A stretch of DNA of 6,885 nt from an uncultured Acetatifactor sp. (lineage in GTDB: Bacteria > Bacillota > Clostridia > Lachnospirales > Lachnospiraceae), in the NCBI GenBank assembly GCA_948496895.1, contig CAOOJO010000142.1:1-6885 (forward strand), in the 5' to 3' direction. Shown here piece by piece: positions 1 to 5,958 of this stretch (its first letter is position 1; each line of letters opens with the position of its first letter). A program made the position numbers and the translations under genes. The notes beneath the pieces are model-generated. The model searched no databases. It was given only the letters and a program-made list of their open reading frames with translations, and had not been told where the DNA came from.

Positions 1-699
1 AGCGGCTATTGCCTGCAGGCTCCTGTCTACCTGATGGTAGGACACCGCCAAAGGGCTGTCCCCTGCCGCGGCCAGGTACAGATAGCCCCAGTCGATGGCG
101 ATGCTGTCACCGCTGTGCCCCAGGGGATGCTGCTGCCTGAGCCCCATCCACGCAGTGCGCCCGGCAGAATGCCCCTCTTCCATGGAATGCCCCTCTTCCA
201 TGGAATGCTTCTCTCCCATATCCAGCGCGAAGCTGCCGCCGCCGATTTTCTCTGTCTGTCCATTGTCGCAGCACAGCTCCCCGCTAAACGTCCACCCAAG
301 CTCCACCTCATGGGGCTTCCCGTCCAGGGAACGGACAGCCATGTCCACATAGGAGCAGGGTCTGGACATCACATCCAGGTCGTCCAGCAAAAGCGGCGTC
401 CAGAATTCCAGGCTAAGCTCTACCCCAGCCGCCCGGAAGCTGTATGTGGTACAGATGGCAGTGACGGAGAGGTTCGTCTGCTCCATGGCAGGGGCCTTCC
501 CCAGCCCCAGGAAGCGGTAATCCGTGCCGTCTATCCTGGCAATCCCGGTGACGCGCTTTCTTCTGCCCGTCCAGTGGCAGGTGTCCGTCTCATACAGGCT
601 GTCGCTGCCTGACCAGAGGCTAAAGTAGGGGTCGCAGGTAATCAGCGGCACTGCGGGCAGCCGTCCTGCGGTGATTCGTTTCGTTTGCTTGTCTCTCAT
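1..699 (-). CDS. Glutaminase A-like protein (DUF4964/DUF5127/DUF4965 family), N-terminal part
   Basis: This frame is open from an ATG at 699 to the window edge, giving the first 233 residues of a longer protein. The opening has the signature of the family that includes fungal glutaminase A: RLPAVPLITCDPYFSLWS (residues 13-30), then the LYETDTCHWTGR stretch, which fits a DUF4964 cap leading into a DUF5127-like beta-rich domain. Bacterial members are usually some 650-700 residues, so roughly the last two thirds, holding the helical-barrel domains (DUF4965/DUF1793), lie outside. No signal peptide is visible, so it is probably cytoplasmic. Actual glutaminase activity is unproven for most bacterial members; a role in glutamine or carbohydrate hydrolysis is inference. 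The start is supported by GAGG six bases upstream (positions 706-709). An odd feature is a tandem HSMEEG HSMEEG insert in the middle (see the repeat at 167-208). Confidence 0.8.
   Translation of the reverse strand, partial: MRDKQTKRITAGRLPAVPLITCDPYFSLWSGSDSLYETDTCHWTGRRKRVTGIARIDGTDYRFLGLGKAPAMEQTNLSVTAICTTYSFRAAGVELSLEFWTPLLLDDLDVMSRPCSYVDMAVRSLDGKPHEVELGWTFSGELCCDNGQTEKIGGGSFALDMGEKHSMEEGHSMEEGHSAGRTAWMGLRQQHPLGHSGDSIAIDWGYLYLAAAGDSPLAVSYHQVDRSLQAIAA
167..208. repeat. In-frame 18-bp tandem repeat inside the glutaminase-like gene
   Basis: Two identical 18-bp units occupy 167-184 and 185-202, followed by the first six bases of a third (203-208). Because 18 is a multiple of three, the frame of the minus-strand gene is kept; each unit encodes the six-residue block HSMEEG and the partial copy adds HS. 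The identity extends to all third codon positions, which points to a recent slippage or duplication event rather than conserved protein structure. Confidence 0.85.
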
Positions 700-859
700 G
701 CTTTTCCTCGTTTCCGCGCATCCCGGCCCGCGGGCTTACGGTTGCACTTATATATTTTCTATTTCGTTCTTTTCTATCTCTTGTTTCGTATTTTAATATG
801 GTGCTCTCGCTGCCGGGCTTTTTGATTTTTTCAGGGCCCTTTTCCAGCCAGATGTCTTT
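700..859. other. Spacer between nth and the glutaminase-like gene, with an AT-rich island
   Basis: This 160-bp spacer contains a strongly AT-rich core (about 745-805) that contrasts with the GC-rich genes around it. On the minus strand it is A-rich with several TATATA and TTAAAAT-like elements, so it probably holds the promoter of the downstream glutaminase-like gene. I could not find a good -35/-10 pair at 16-18 bp spacing. Just downstream of the nth stop, a weak GGGC/GCCC pairing with a long A-rich loop is visible, but it lacks a proper U-tract, so no terminator is called. Confidence 0.4.
726..735. repeat. 10-bp GC palindrome in the leader of the glutaminase-like gene
   Basis: A perfect palindrome (GCCCGCGGGC) lies 27 bp upstream of the start codon at 699, between the AT-rich tract and the ribosome binding site. 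It could be an operator half-site pair or may simply reflect the GC-rich background. There is no independent support for a function. Confidence 0.25.
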
Positions 860-1495
860 TCATACCCCCGCCTTTTTGCAGATGTCCTGGAGGCAGCATT
901 TCTCGCAACAGGGCTTTGTCCGGGCCGTACAGACCGCCCTGCCGTGATCCACCAGCCTGTGGCAGAAATCGTTGCCCTCCTGGGGCGGGATAAGCTTCCA
1001 GAGCTCCTTCTCCACCTTTGCGGGCTCCTTGATGCCGTCCACCAGCCCCATGCGGTTCACCAGCCGGATGCAGTGGGTGTCCGTGACGATGGCGGGCTTT
1101 CCGAACACATCGCCCATGATCAGGTTGGCGCTCTTGCGGCCCACGCCGGGCAGGGCCAGCAGCTTGTCAAAGTCATCCGGCACTTTGCCGCCGTATTCGT
1201 CCCGCAGCATCTTCATGCAGGCGCTGATGTCCCTGGCCTTGCTCTTTCCCAGCCCGCAGGGATGGACGATCTCCTCAATCTCCTCCACAGGGGCATCCGC
1301 CAGGGCCTCCACGTCCGGAAATTTCTTGTACAGATCTTCCACCACCACGTTCACCCGGGCATCCGTGCACTGGGCCGCCAGGCGCACGCTGACCAGAAGC
1401 TTCCAGGCCTGGTCGTATTCCAGCGTACAGTCCGCCTGGGGATACTCCTCCTTCAATTTCTCGATAATCTTCAGGGCCCTCTGTTTCTTTGTCAT
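860..1495 (-). CDS. nth: Endonuclease III (DNA glycosylase/AP lyase)
   Basis: A base excision repair enzyme of 211 residues, the usual length for this family; it removes oxidised pyrimidines and cuts at the abasic site. The helix-hairpin-helix reads LPGVGRKSANLI at residues 115-126, with catalytic Lys121. The GPD-loop aspartate is Asp139 in VTDTHC. The C-terminal Fe-S loop carries Cys189, Cys196/Cys197, Cys200 and Cys206. The E. coli spacing C-X6-C-X2-C-X5-C is not matched exactly: using Cys197 gives C-X7-C-X2-C-X5-C, so the doubled cysteine is slightly unusual. The start at 1495 is preferred because an excellent AAGGAG site lies just upstream and the family begins near this point. The frame stays open to an ATG at 1588, but that start would add 31 unrelated residues and overlap the divergent gene. 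Confidence 0.95.
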   Translation of the reverse strand: MTKKQRALKIIEKLKEEYPQADCTLEYDQAWKLLVSVRLAAQCTDARVNVVVEDLYKKFPDVEALADAPVEEIEEIVHPCGLGKSKARDISACMKMLRDEYGGKVPDDFDKLLALPGVGRKSANLIMGDVFGKPAIVTDTHCIRLVNRMGLVDGIKEPAKVEKELWKLIPPQEGNDFCHRLVDHGRAVCTARTKPCCEKCCLQDICKKAGV

Positions 1496-1529
1496 TGGTT
1501 TCTCCTTCTCTGCCGTCTTAAGTCCACAT

Positions 1530-1558
1530 AATATATCAGATCCTGCACATACTGTCCC
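1530..1558 (-). promoter_or_regulatory. Candidate nth promoter
   Basis: On the minus strand a GGGACA box (1553-1558) and a TATATT box (1530-1535) are separated by exactly 17 bp. The -10 box matches the sigma-A consensus at 5 of 6 positions, the -35 box at 4 of 6. The predicted start of transcription falls near 1523, leaving a short leader of about 28 bases before the nth ATG at 1495. It lies in the 83-bp divergent gap shared with the plus-strand [2Fe-2S] gene, whose own promoter I could not identify convincingly. Confidence 0.4.
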
Positions 1559-1578
1559 TGAAAGGATGGTGACAATAT

Positions 1579-1779
1579 ATGGATCCAAATCGAATCATCT
1601 GCAATTGCCAGGCCGTCACGGCGGGCGCAATCAAGGAAGCCGTAGACTCCGGCGCCGACACCGTGGAAGAGGTTCAGGGCATCACGGGAGCCGGCACAGT
1701 CTGCGGAGCCTGCCTGGAAGAGGTGGAAAAGCTGGTAAAAAGCCTGGTGGCACAGCGGAACACAGGGCAGTCCTCCTGA
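1579..1779 (+). CDS. BFD-like (2Fe-2S)-binding protein
   Basis: A 66-residue protein that is essentially one BFD-like domain. The four cluster ligands are plain: Cys8-Asn-Cys10 near the N-terminus, then Cys42-Gly-Ala-Cys45 after TGAGTV, i.e. C-X-C-X31-C-X2-C. Helical segments between and after the ligands match the bacterioferritin-associated ferredoxin fold. Stand-alone proteins of this type are common in Clostridia; their partner is usually unknown. Bfd itself helps release iron from bacterioferritin, but no bacterioferritin gene is nearby, so that role should not be assumed. It is the only plus-strand gene here, divergent from nth and convergent with recD2, stop codons 4 bp apart. A purine-rich stretch at 1561-1571 (AAAGGATGGTG) provides a moderate ribosome binding site. 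Confidence 0.88.
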   Translation: MDPNRIICNCQAVTAGAIKEAVDSGADTVEEVQGITGAGTVCGACLEEVEKLVKSLVAQRNTGQSS

Positions 1780-1783
1780 CCGG

Positions 1784-3991
1784 CTACGGCCCTGCCTCCG
1801 CTTCCGGCAGAGGCAGGGAGCATCCCCTCTCTCCCGACAGCCTTTCCTTCAACATGCTGTTTCGCGCCGTCACGGTGACGTTGCGCACCGCGTAGGCAAG
1901 GGCCTTTTTCGTCCCCACCATCACCAGGGCAAAGAAAGTCCTGGTGATGCCGGTGTAGATCAGGTTCCTCTGGAGCATCACGAAATGGGTCATCAGCACC
2001 GGCATCACCACAATCGGGTATTCCGACCCCTGTGCCTTGTGGATGGTGGTGGCATAGGCGTGCACCAGCTCGTCCAGCTCCGTAGCGTCATACACGATTT
2101 TCCGATTGTCGAAGTTCACCGTAAGCGTCCTCTCCGTCATGTCCACGGCCTCTATCATGCCGATGTCCCCATTGAAGACTTCCTTGTCGTAATTATTCTT
2201 GATCTGCATGACCTTGTCGTTCATCCGGTATACGAAGCCGCTCCTGCGCAGCCCCTCGCCCTCCGGGTTCAGCGCCTCCTGGAGCGCCAGGTTCAGGTTG
2301 GTGGCCCCCACCACGCCCTTCTGCATGGGGGTGAGCACCTGTATGTCGGCGGGGGCCTTCCTGTAGTACCTGGGCAGCTTTTCCTTCACCAGCTTCACGA
2401 TCTCCGCCGCGGCCTCCTCTGGCTCCTCCCTCTGGACGAAGAAGAAGTCCGTGCCATTTCCGTTGGAGACATCCGGCATCTGTCCCGCGTTGATCCTGTG
2501 GGCGTTCATGACGATCCGGCTCTCCTGGGCCTGCCGGAAGATCCGGGTCAGCCGGATGACAGGGAAGCTGCCGGAATCGATGATGTCCCGGAGCACGTTC
2601 CCCGCGCCCACGGAGGGGAGCTGGTCGATATCCCCTACCAGAATCAGCCGCATGCCCGCCGGAATGGCCTTCAGCAGGGAGTTCATCAGGATGATGTCGA
2701 TCATGGAGCATTCGTCCACAATCAGCACGTCTCCCTCCAGGGGATTCTCCTCGTCCTTCTGGTACCCCTCCGGCGGCTTGCATTCCAGGAGCCTGTGGAT
2801 GGTCTTCGCCTCCAGGCCTGTGGCCTCCGTCATCCGCTTGGCCGCCCTGCCCGTGGGGGCCGCCAGCAGAACTTTCAGCCCGTAGGCCCGGTAGGCCGCG
2901 ATGATGCCCTGGGTGGTGGTGGTCTTGCCGGTGCCTGGGCCTCCTGTGAGCACCATCACCTTGGCCATGGCGGCCCGCCTGATGGCATCGGCCTGGATTT
3001 CGTCATATTCCATGCCCAGGGTCTGCCCGATTCTGGTGGCATCCACGGAGAGATTTTCATTTCCGGTCTCCCTCCGGGCCCTGGAAAGCTGCAGCCACAG
3101 CCTGTCCTGAGCCGGTTCTGCCGCCAGGCGCTTCAGCTTGTTTGCCGTCCCCGTCTCGGCATAATAAAAGGGCGGCAGGTAGACGGCATCTTCCTCCTGT
3201 ATCAAATCCTTGTCCCGCAGCATCTGATCCATGGTCATGACGATGCAGTTGTCTTCTGCTTCCAGCAACGAGGAGGCCTTTTCTATGAGCTGCTCTTTGC
3301 GGGCGTACACATGCCCCTCGTCGGCCAGCTCGCTCAGCGTATACATGATGCCGCTGCGCAGGCGGACATAGGCCTCCTTCCCGAAGCCCAACTTCCGGGC
3401 GATGCCGTCCGCCGTCCGAAAGCCGATTCCCCAGATGTCGTCCGCCAGCCGGAAGGGGTTCTCCTTCATCCTGGCGATGCTCTCGTTCCCGTACTGCCTG
3501 TATATCCTGGCGGCAAAGGCCGTGCTCACGCCATGCTCCTGCAAAAAGAGCATGACATTCTTCACTTCCTTCTGCCGCTCCCAGCTCTCCGCTATCATGC
3601 GGATGCGCTTGTGCCCGATGCCCGGGATTTCTATCAGGAGCTGGATATCGTCCTCTATGACCGTGAAGGTGTCCGTGCCGAACTTCTGGACGATTTTCTT
3701 CGCGTACTTGGGCCCCACGCCCTTTATCAGGCCGCTGCCCAGATATTTCTCCATGCCGTAGACGGTGGCGGGGAGCGTCTCCTCCCACTTTGCGGCCATG
3801 AACTGGCGGCCATATCTGGTGTCCACCTTCCACTCGCCCTCCACCAGGAGCACGGAGCCCACGTTCGCGTCCAGGAGGTTCCCCACCACGGTGACCAGGT
3901 CGTCATAGCCCTTTACACTGACTTTCAGGACGGAATAGCCGTTTTCCGGATTCTGGTATGTAATTCGCTCCACGACACATCGAATCATCAT
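1784..3991 (-). CDS. recD2: RecD2-type ATP-dependent DNA helicase
   Basis: A superfamily 1B 5'-3' helicase of 735 residues, the normal size for RecD2 (the YrrC type found without RecBC). In order: an N-terminal OB-like domain (about 1-75), helix-hairpin-helix segments (LIKGVGPKYAKKI near 88-100, IPGIGHKRI near 122, WGIGFRTADGIA near 187), then the motor. Walker A is GGPGTGKT with Lys356; Walker B is VDECS with Asp426-Glu427; motif III is GDIDQLPSVG near 453; a late helicase motif reads TTIHKAQGSEYP near 647. All key residues are present, so the enzyme looks intact. It probably acts in replication-fork and repair processes; precise role inferred. The start is ATG at 3991, with a second in-frame ATG at 3988; AAAGGAG lies 11 nt upstream, rather far. 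It follows the small membrane ORF by 37 bp and probably shares its promoter. Confidence 0.95.
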   Translation of the reverse strand: MMIRCVVERITYQNPENGYSVLKVSVKGYDDLVTVVGNLLDANVGSVLLVEGEWKVDTRYGRQFMAAKWEETLPATVYGMEKYLGSGLIKGVGPKYAKKIVQKFGTDTFTVIEDDIQLLIEIPGIGHKRIRMIAESWERQKEVKNVMLFLQEHGVSTAFAARIYRQYGNESIARMKENPFRLADDIWGIGFRTADGIARKLGFGKEAYVRLRSGIMYTLSELADEGHVYARKEQLIEKASSLLEAEDNCIVMTMDQMLRDKDLIQEEDAVYLPPFYYAETGTANKLKRLAAEPAQDRLWLQLSRARRETGNENLSVDATRIGQTLGMEYDEIQADAIRRAAMAKVMVLTGGPGTGKTTTTQGIIAAYRAYGLKVLLAAPTGRAAKRMTEATGLEAKTIHRLLECKPPEGYQKDEENPLEGDVLIVDECSMIDIILMNSLLKAIPAGMRLILVGDIDQLPSVGAGNVLRDIIDSGSFPVIRLTRIFRQAQESRIVMNAHRINAGQMPDVSNGNGTDFFFVQREEPEEAAAEIVKLVKEKLPRYYRKAPADIQVLTPMQKGVVGATNLNLALQEALNPEGEGLRRSGFVYRMNDKVMQIKNNYDKEVFNGDIGMIEAVDMTERTLTVNFDNRKIVYDATELDELVHAYATTIHKAQGSEYPIVVMPVLMTHFVMLQRNLIYTGITRTFFALVMVGTKKALAYAVRNVTVTARNSMLKERLSGERGCSLPLPEAEAGP
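1790..1818. repeat. Perfect 9-bp inverted repeat at the convergent gene ends
   Basis: CCCTGCCTC (1790-1798) and GAGGCAGGG (1810-1818) are perfectly complementary around an 11-nt loop. The element sits within the last codons of recD2 and 11 bp past the stop of the convergent [2Fe-2S] gene. It could fold in either transcript and act as a weak bidirectional stop or mRNA end-protecting hairpin. Neither strand has a U-run directly after the stem, so it is not a standard intrinsic terminator. Confidence 0.4.
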
Positions 3992-4002
3992 CGCCCATTC
4001 CG

Positions 4003-4009
4003 CTCCTTT
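4003..4009 (-). promoter_or_regulatory. Ribosome binding site of recD2, unusually spaced
   Basis: The minus strand reads AAAGGAG here, a strong Shine-Dalgarno core. It is 11 nt from the recD2 ATG at 3991 and only 4 nt from an out-of-frame ATG at 3998. The recD2 reading frame has no other ATG, GTG or TTG close upstream, so 3991 remains the best start despite the wide spacing. Confidence 0.6.
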
Positions 4010-4028
4010 CGATATGGCCGTATATCGG

Positions 4029-4130
4029 TCAGGCCTTCGGACGGTGGCTTCCTGTCAGCTTATGGCCTGAGTAAATTACCATAATCATACAGAAAATCAT
4101 GGCGATTGTCCAGTATTTATGTGATTTCAT
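4029..4130 (-). CDS. Small single-pass membrane protein, 33 residues
   Basis: A 33-codon ORF beginning MKSHKYWTIAMIFCM and ending in TGA at 4029-4031. A basic head (Lys2, His4, Lys5) leads into a hydrophobic helix (about residues 7-20, with three Met-Ile type repeats), followed by a polar, basic tail (SGHK, then HRPKA). This predicts a one-pass membrane peptide with positive charges on both sides. Translation is well supported: GGGGGAG lies six bases before the ATG, and a near-consensus promoter is about 55 bp upstream. It is the first gene of the unit, 37 bp ahead of recD2. The SHKxW...SGHK pattern resembles very short uncharacterised proteins that I associate with Lachnospiraceae (perhaps DUF6219); this is recollection, not a search result. 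Function is unknown. Alternatively it is a leader peptide influencing recD2 expression. Confidence 0.65.
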   Translation of the reverse strand: MKSHKYWTIAMIFCMIMVIYSGHKLTGSHRPKA

Positions 4131-4136
4131 GGAGTT

Positions 4137-4143
4137 CTCCCCC
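4137..4143 (-). promoter_or_regulatory. Strong ribosome binding site of the 33-residue ORF
   Basis: The minus strand reads GGGGGAG here, with six bases (AACTCC) before the ATG at 4130. This is near-ideal spacing and is the main evidence that this very short frame is translated. Confidence 0.65.
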
Positions 4144-4190
4144 TGTCCCGCTGCGCACTTTCCACAGTGCCTCTCTTTTTTAATAAAATC

Positions 4191-4219
4191 ATTTTACCAT
4201 ATCGTATCCTATCTGCCAA
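4191..4219 (-). promoter_or_regulatory. Sigma-A type promoter for the small ORF and recD2
   Basis: On the minus strand TTGGCA (4214-4219) and TAAAAT (4191-4196) are separated by exactly 17 bp; each box matches consensus at 5 of 6 positions. Transcription would begin near 4184, giving a leader of about 54 bases before the ATG at 4130. The leader contains a small GCACT/AGTGC hairpin (4155-4170). It sits between the purF terminator and the small ORF, the expected place for a new transcription unit. Confidence 0.7.
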
Positions 4220-4262
4220 CCATAGAATTCAGAAAATCTGGCTGAGAAGCACCGCCGGGCAT

Positions 4263-4308
4263 GGAAAAGGCTGTGCGGCCCAGACATCCTCTGCCTGTCC
4301 CCACAGCC
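4263..4308 (-). terminator. Candidate intrinsic terminator of purF
   Basis: On the minus strand GGCTGTG (4302-4308) pairs with CACAGCC (4269-4275), with an inner GACA/TGTC pairing (4296-4299 with 4283-4286), and the stem is followed by TTTTCC (4263-4268). It begins 20 bp after the purF stop codon. The U-run is short and the loop long, so efficiency is uncertain, but position and orientation fit. Confidence 0.55.
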
Positions 4309-4327
4309 TGATTCTCACTGTCCTGTT

Positions 4328-5752
4328 CTATCGTTCTCTCTTCTCGGAAAGCTTCTGCTCGAACCTGTCCTTCCTGGTGTCGGCAGGAACCGCCGTGGGG
4401 TAATCCCCGTCAAAGCAGGCGCTGCAGTATCCACCGCTTCCAATCAGCGCCCCCAGTTCCGACACGGGCAGGTATCCCAGGCTGTCCGCGCCGATGATCT
4501 CCGCCGTCTCCGCCACGCTGTGATGGCAGGCAATCAGGTTCTCTCTGGAATCGATGTCCGTGCCATAGTAGCAGGGATTCAGAAAGGGAGGCGATGAGAT
4601 GCGCATGTGAATCTCCTTTGCCCCGGCCTCCCGCAGGAGCCTTACGATGCGGCCGCTGGTGGTGCCCCGGACGATGGAGTCGTCTATCAGCACCACCCGC
4701 TTCCCCCGGACGCTCTCCTCGATGGCGCTCAGCTTGATTCTCACCTGATCCAGCCGATGGCCCTGTCCGGGGGAGATGAACGTCCTGCCGATGTACTTAT
4801 TCTTGATCAGGCCGATTCCATAGGGAATCCCTGACTCCTTGGAAAAACCCAGCGCTCCGTCCAGCCCGGAATCCGGCACGCCCACCACGATGTCCGCCTG
4901 GATTGGATGGGCCTTAGCCAGAATCCGCCCGGCCTGCACCCGCGCTCCATGTACCGACACCCCGTCGATGGCCGAGTCCGGTCTGGCGAAATAGATGTAT
5001 TCGAAAATACATATTTTCTTTGGTTTTTTCCCGCAATGTTCTCTGCGGGAGACTATGCCATCCGGCCCGAACACCAGAATCTCCCCCGGCTCCAGATTCC
5101 GGATGAACTCTGCGCCCACCGCTTTCAGGGCACAGCTTTCAGAAGCAGCCACATACATTCCATCCTTTGTCCTTCCGTAGCAGAGGGGCCGGAAGCCGTA
5201 AGGATCCCTGGCGCAGATCAGCTTCTGGGAGGACATCAACACCAAAGAATAGGCCCCGTCCAGCGTGTCCATGGCAGCGCTGAGGGCATCCTCTATGGAG
5301 CCGGTCCGCAGGCGCTCCCTGGTGACGATGTAAGCGATGGTCTCTGTATCGCTGGTGGTATGGAAGATGGCCCCTGACAGCTCCAGGGCGTTGCGCAGCA
5401 CCGCCGCGTTGCTCAGGTTCCCATTGTGGGCCAGCGCCATCTTTCCCTTCTGGTGGTTCACCTCTATGGGCTGGCAGTTGTTTCGGTTCGTGCCTCCCGT
5501 CGTCCCGTAGCGCACATGGCCCACCGCCATGTTCCCCTGGGGCAGGCGCGCCAGCGCATCCGCGGAGAACACCTCGCTGACCAGCCCCAGATCCTTGTGG
5601 GAAGAGAACACGCCGTCATCATTCACCACAATACCGCAGCTCTCCTGCCCGCGGTGCTGCAGGGCGTACAGCCCATAATATGCCATCCCCGCCACATCGG
5701 CGGCCACCGGACTGATGATGCCCAGCACGCCGCATTCTTCATGTAAGTCCAT
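4328..5752 (-). CDS. purF: Amidophosphoribosyltransferase
   Basis: First committed enzyme of purine synthesis: it converts PRPP and glutamine to 5-phosphoribosylamine. The chosen 474-residue product starts MDLHEECGV; the six residues before Cys7 would be a propeptide removed to expose the N-terminal nucleophile of the class II glutaminase domain. Visible features include YALQHRGQES (29-38), RYGTTG (81-86), HNGNLSN (109-115), and the PRPP-binding loop VVLIDDSIVRGTT (353-365). Cys240, Cys394, Cys443 and Cys446 fit the [4Fe-4S] ligands of the Bacillus-type enzyme, which is oxygen sensitive. The frame stays open to an ATG at 5809 (493 residues), but the added 19 residues look unlike the family. 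Neither start has an ideal Shine-Dalgarno: AAAGG lies 12 nt before 5752. No PurR box or purine riboswitch is visible upstream. Confidence 0.95.
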   Translation of the reverse strand: MDLHEECGVLGIISPVAADVAGMAYYGLYALQHRGQESCGIVVNDDGVFSSHKDLGLVSEVFSADALARLPQGNMAVGHVRYGTTGGTNRNNCQPIEVNHQKGKMALAHNGNLSNAAVLRNALELSGAIFHTTSDTETIAYIVTRERLRTGSIEDALSAAMDTLDGAYSLVLMSSQKLICARDPYGFRPLCYGRTKDGMYVAASESCALKAVGAEFIRNLEPGEILVFGPDGIVSRREHCGKKPKKICIFEYIYFARPDSAIDGVSVHGARVQAGRILAKAHPIQADIVVGVPDSGLDGALGFSKESGIPYGIGLIKNKYIGRTFISPGQGHRLDQVRIKLSAIEESVRGKRVVLIDDSIVRGTTSGRIVRLLREAGAKEIHMRISSPPFLNPCYYGTDIDSRENLIACHHSVAETAEIIGADSLGYLPVSELGALIGSGGYCSACFDGDYPTAVPADTRKDRFEQKLSEKRER

Positions 5753-5840
5753 ATCGATTCTTTGCCTTTCTGCCTTTTGGGCTTCTCCGGTCTCTCCCAG
5801 ACCCTGCATAAGCCCTCTATCCGACTATCGCCGCTTTTGT

Positions 5841-5858
5841 GCCCGGCACCCGCCAGGC
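5841..5858 (-). other. GC-rich hairpin in the purF leader region
   Basis: Seven-base arms (GCCCGGC at 5841-5847 and GCCAGGC at 5852-5858 on the plus strand) pair around a four-base loop; on the minus strand this is GCCTGGC-loop-GCCGGGC with one G-U pair. It lies about 90 bp upstream of purF. No U-run follows, so it is not a terminator; it might be a leader structure or nothing. I did not find a convincing purF promoter in 5753-5900; a TTGACT is visible near 5880 on the minus strand but has no matching -10 box. Confidence 0.3.
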
Positions 5859-5901
5859 CTCCTGTCCGTCCTGGGTCAGTCAACAACCCCGCTGCAAGCA
5901 A

Positions 5902-5922
5902 AATGTGTCCTTCGGACACATT
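5902..5922 (-). terminator. Intrinsic terminator of pyrG
   Basis: A perfect 9-bp stem: AATGTGTCC (5902-5910) and GGACACATT (5914-5922) around a three-base loop. On the minus strand the stem ends in ATT followed by TTGCTT, giving a T-rich tail. It begins 36 bp after the pyrG stop codon, the expected place. On the plus strand the same loop reads C-TTC-G-G, a UUCG-type turn, but no plus-strand gene ends here. Confidence 0.65.
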
Positions 5923-5958
5923 AGAATCAAGCCTCTGCCGCCAACCAGTGACCGCGGT

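Noticed and set aside
34..612. 192-codon plus-strand frame at the left end
   Set aside because: The opposite strand encodes a recognisable glutaminase A-like N-terminus with a good ribosome binding site; the plus-strand product has no family features.
1496..1588. Extension of nth to the upstream ATG at 1588
   Set aside because: The extra 31 residues do not resemble the family, the extension overlaps the divergent [2Fe-2S] gene start, and the ATG at 1495 has an excellent Shine-Dalgarno and gives the standard length.
1985..4084. 699-codon plus-strand open frame opposite recD2
   Set aside because: It is the antisense shadow of a clearly recognisable helicase; its composition is rich in His, Gly, Leu and Arg with no domain, and it has no convincing start signals. 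GC-rich codon use keeps the frame open.
4155..4185. Plus-strand terminator (GCACT/AGTGC stem then a T-run)
   Set aside because: The stem is only 5 bp, the T-run is offset by five bases, and no plus-strand gene ends nearby; it is better read as part of the small-ORF leader and promoter region.
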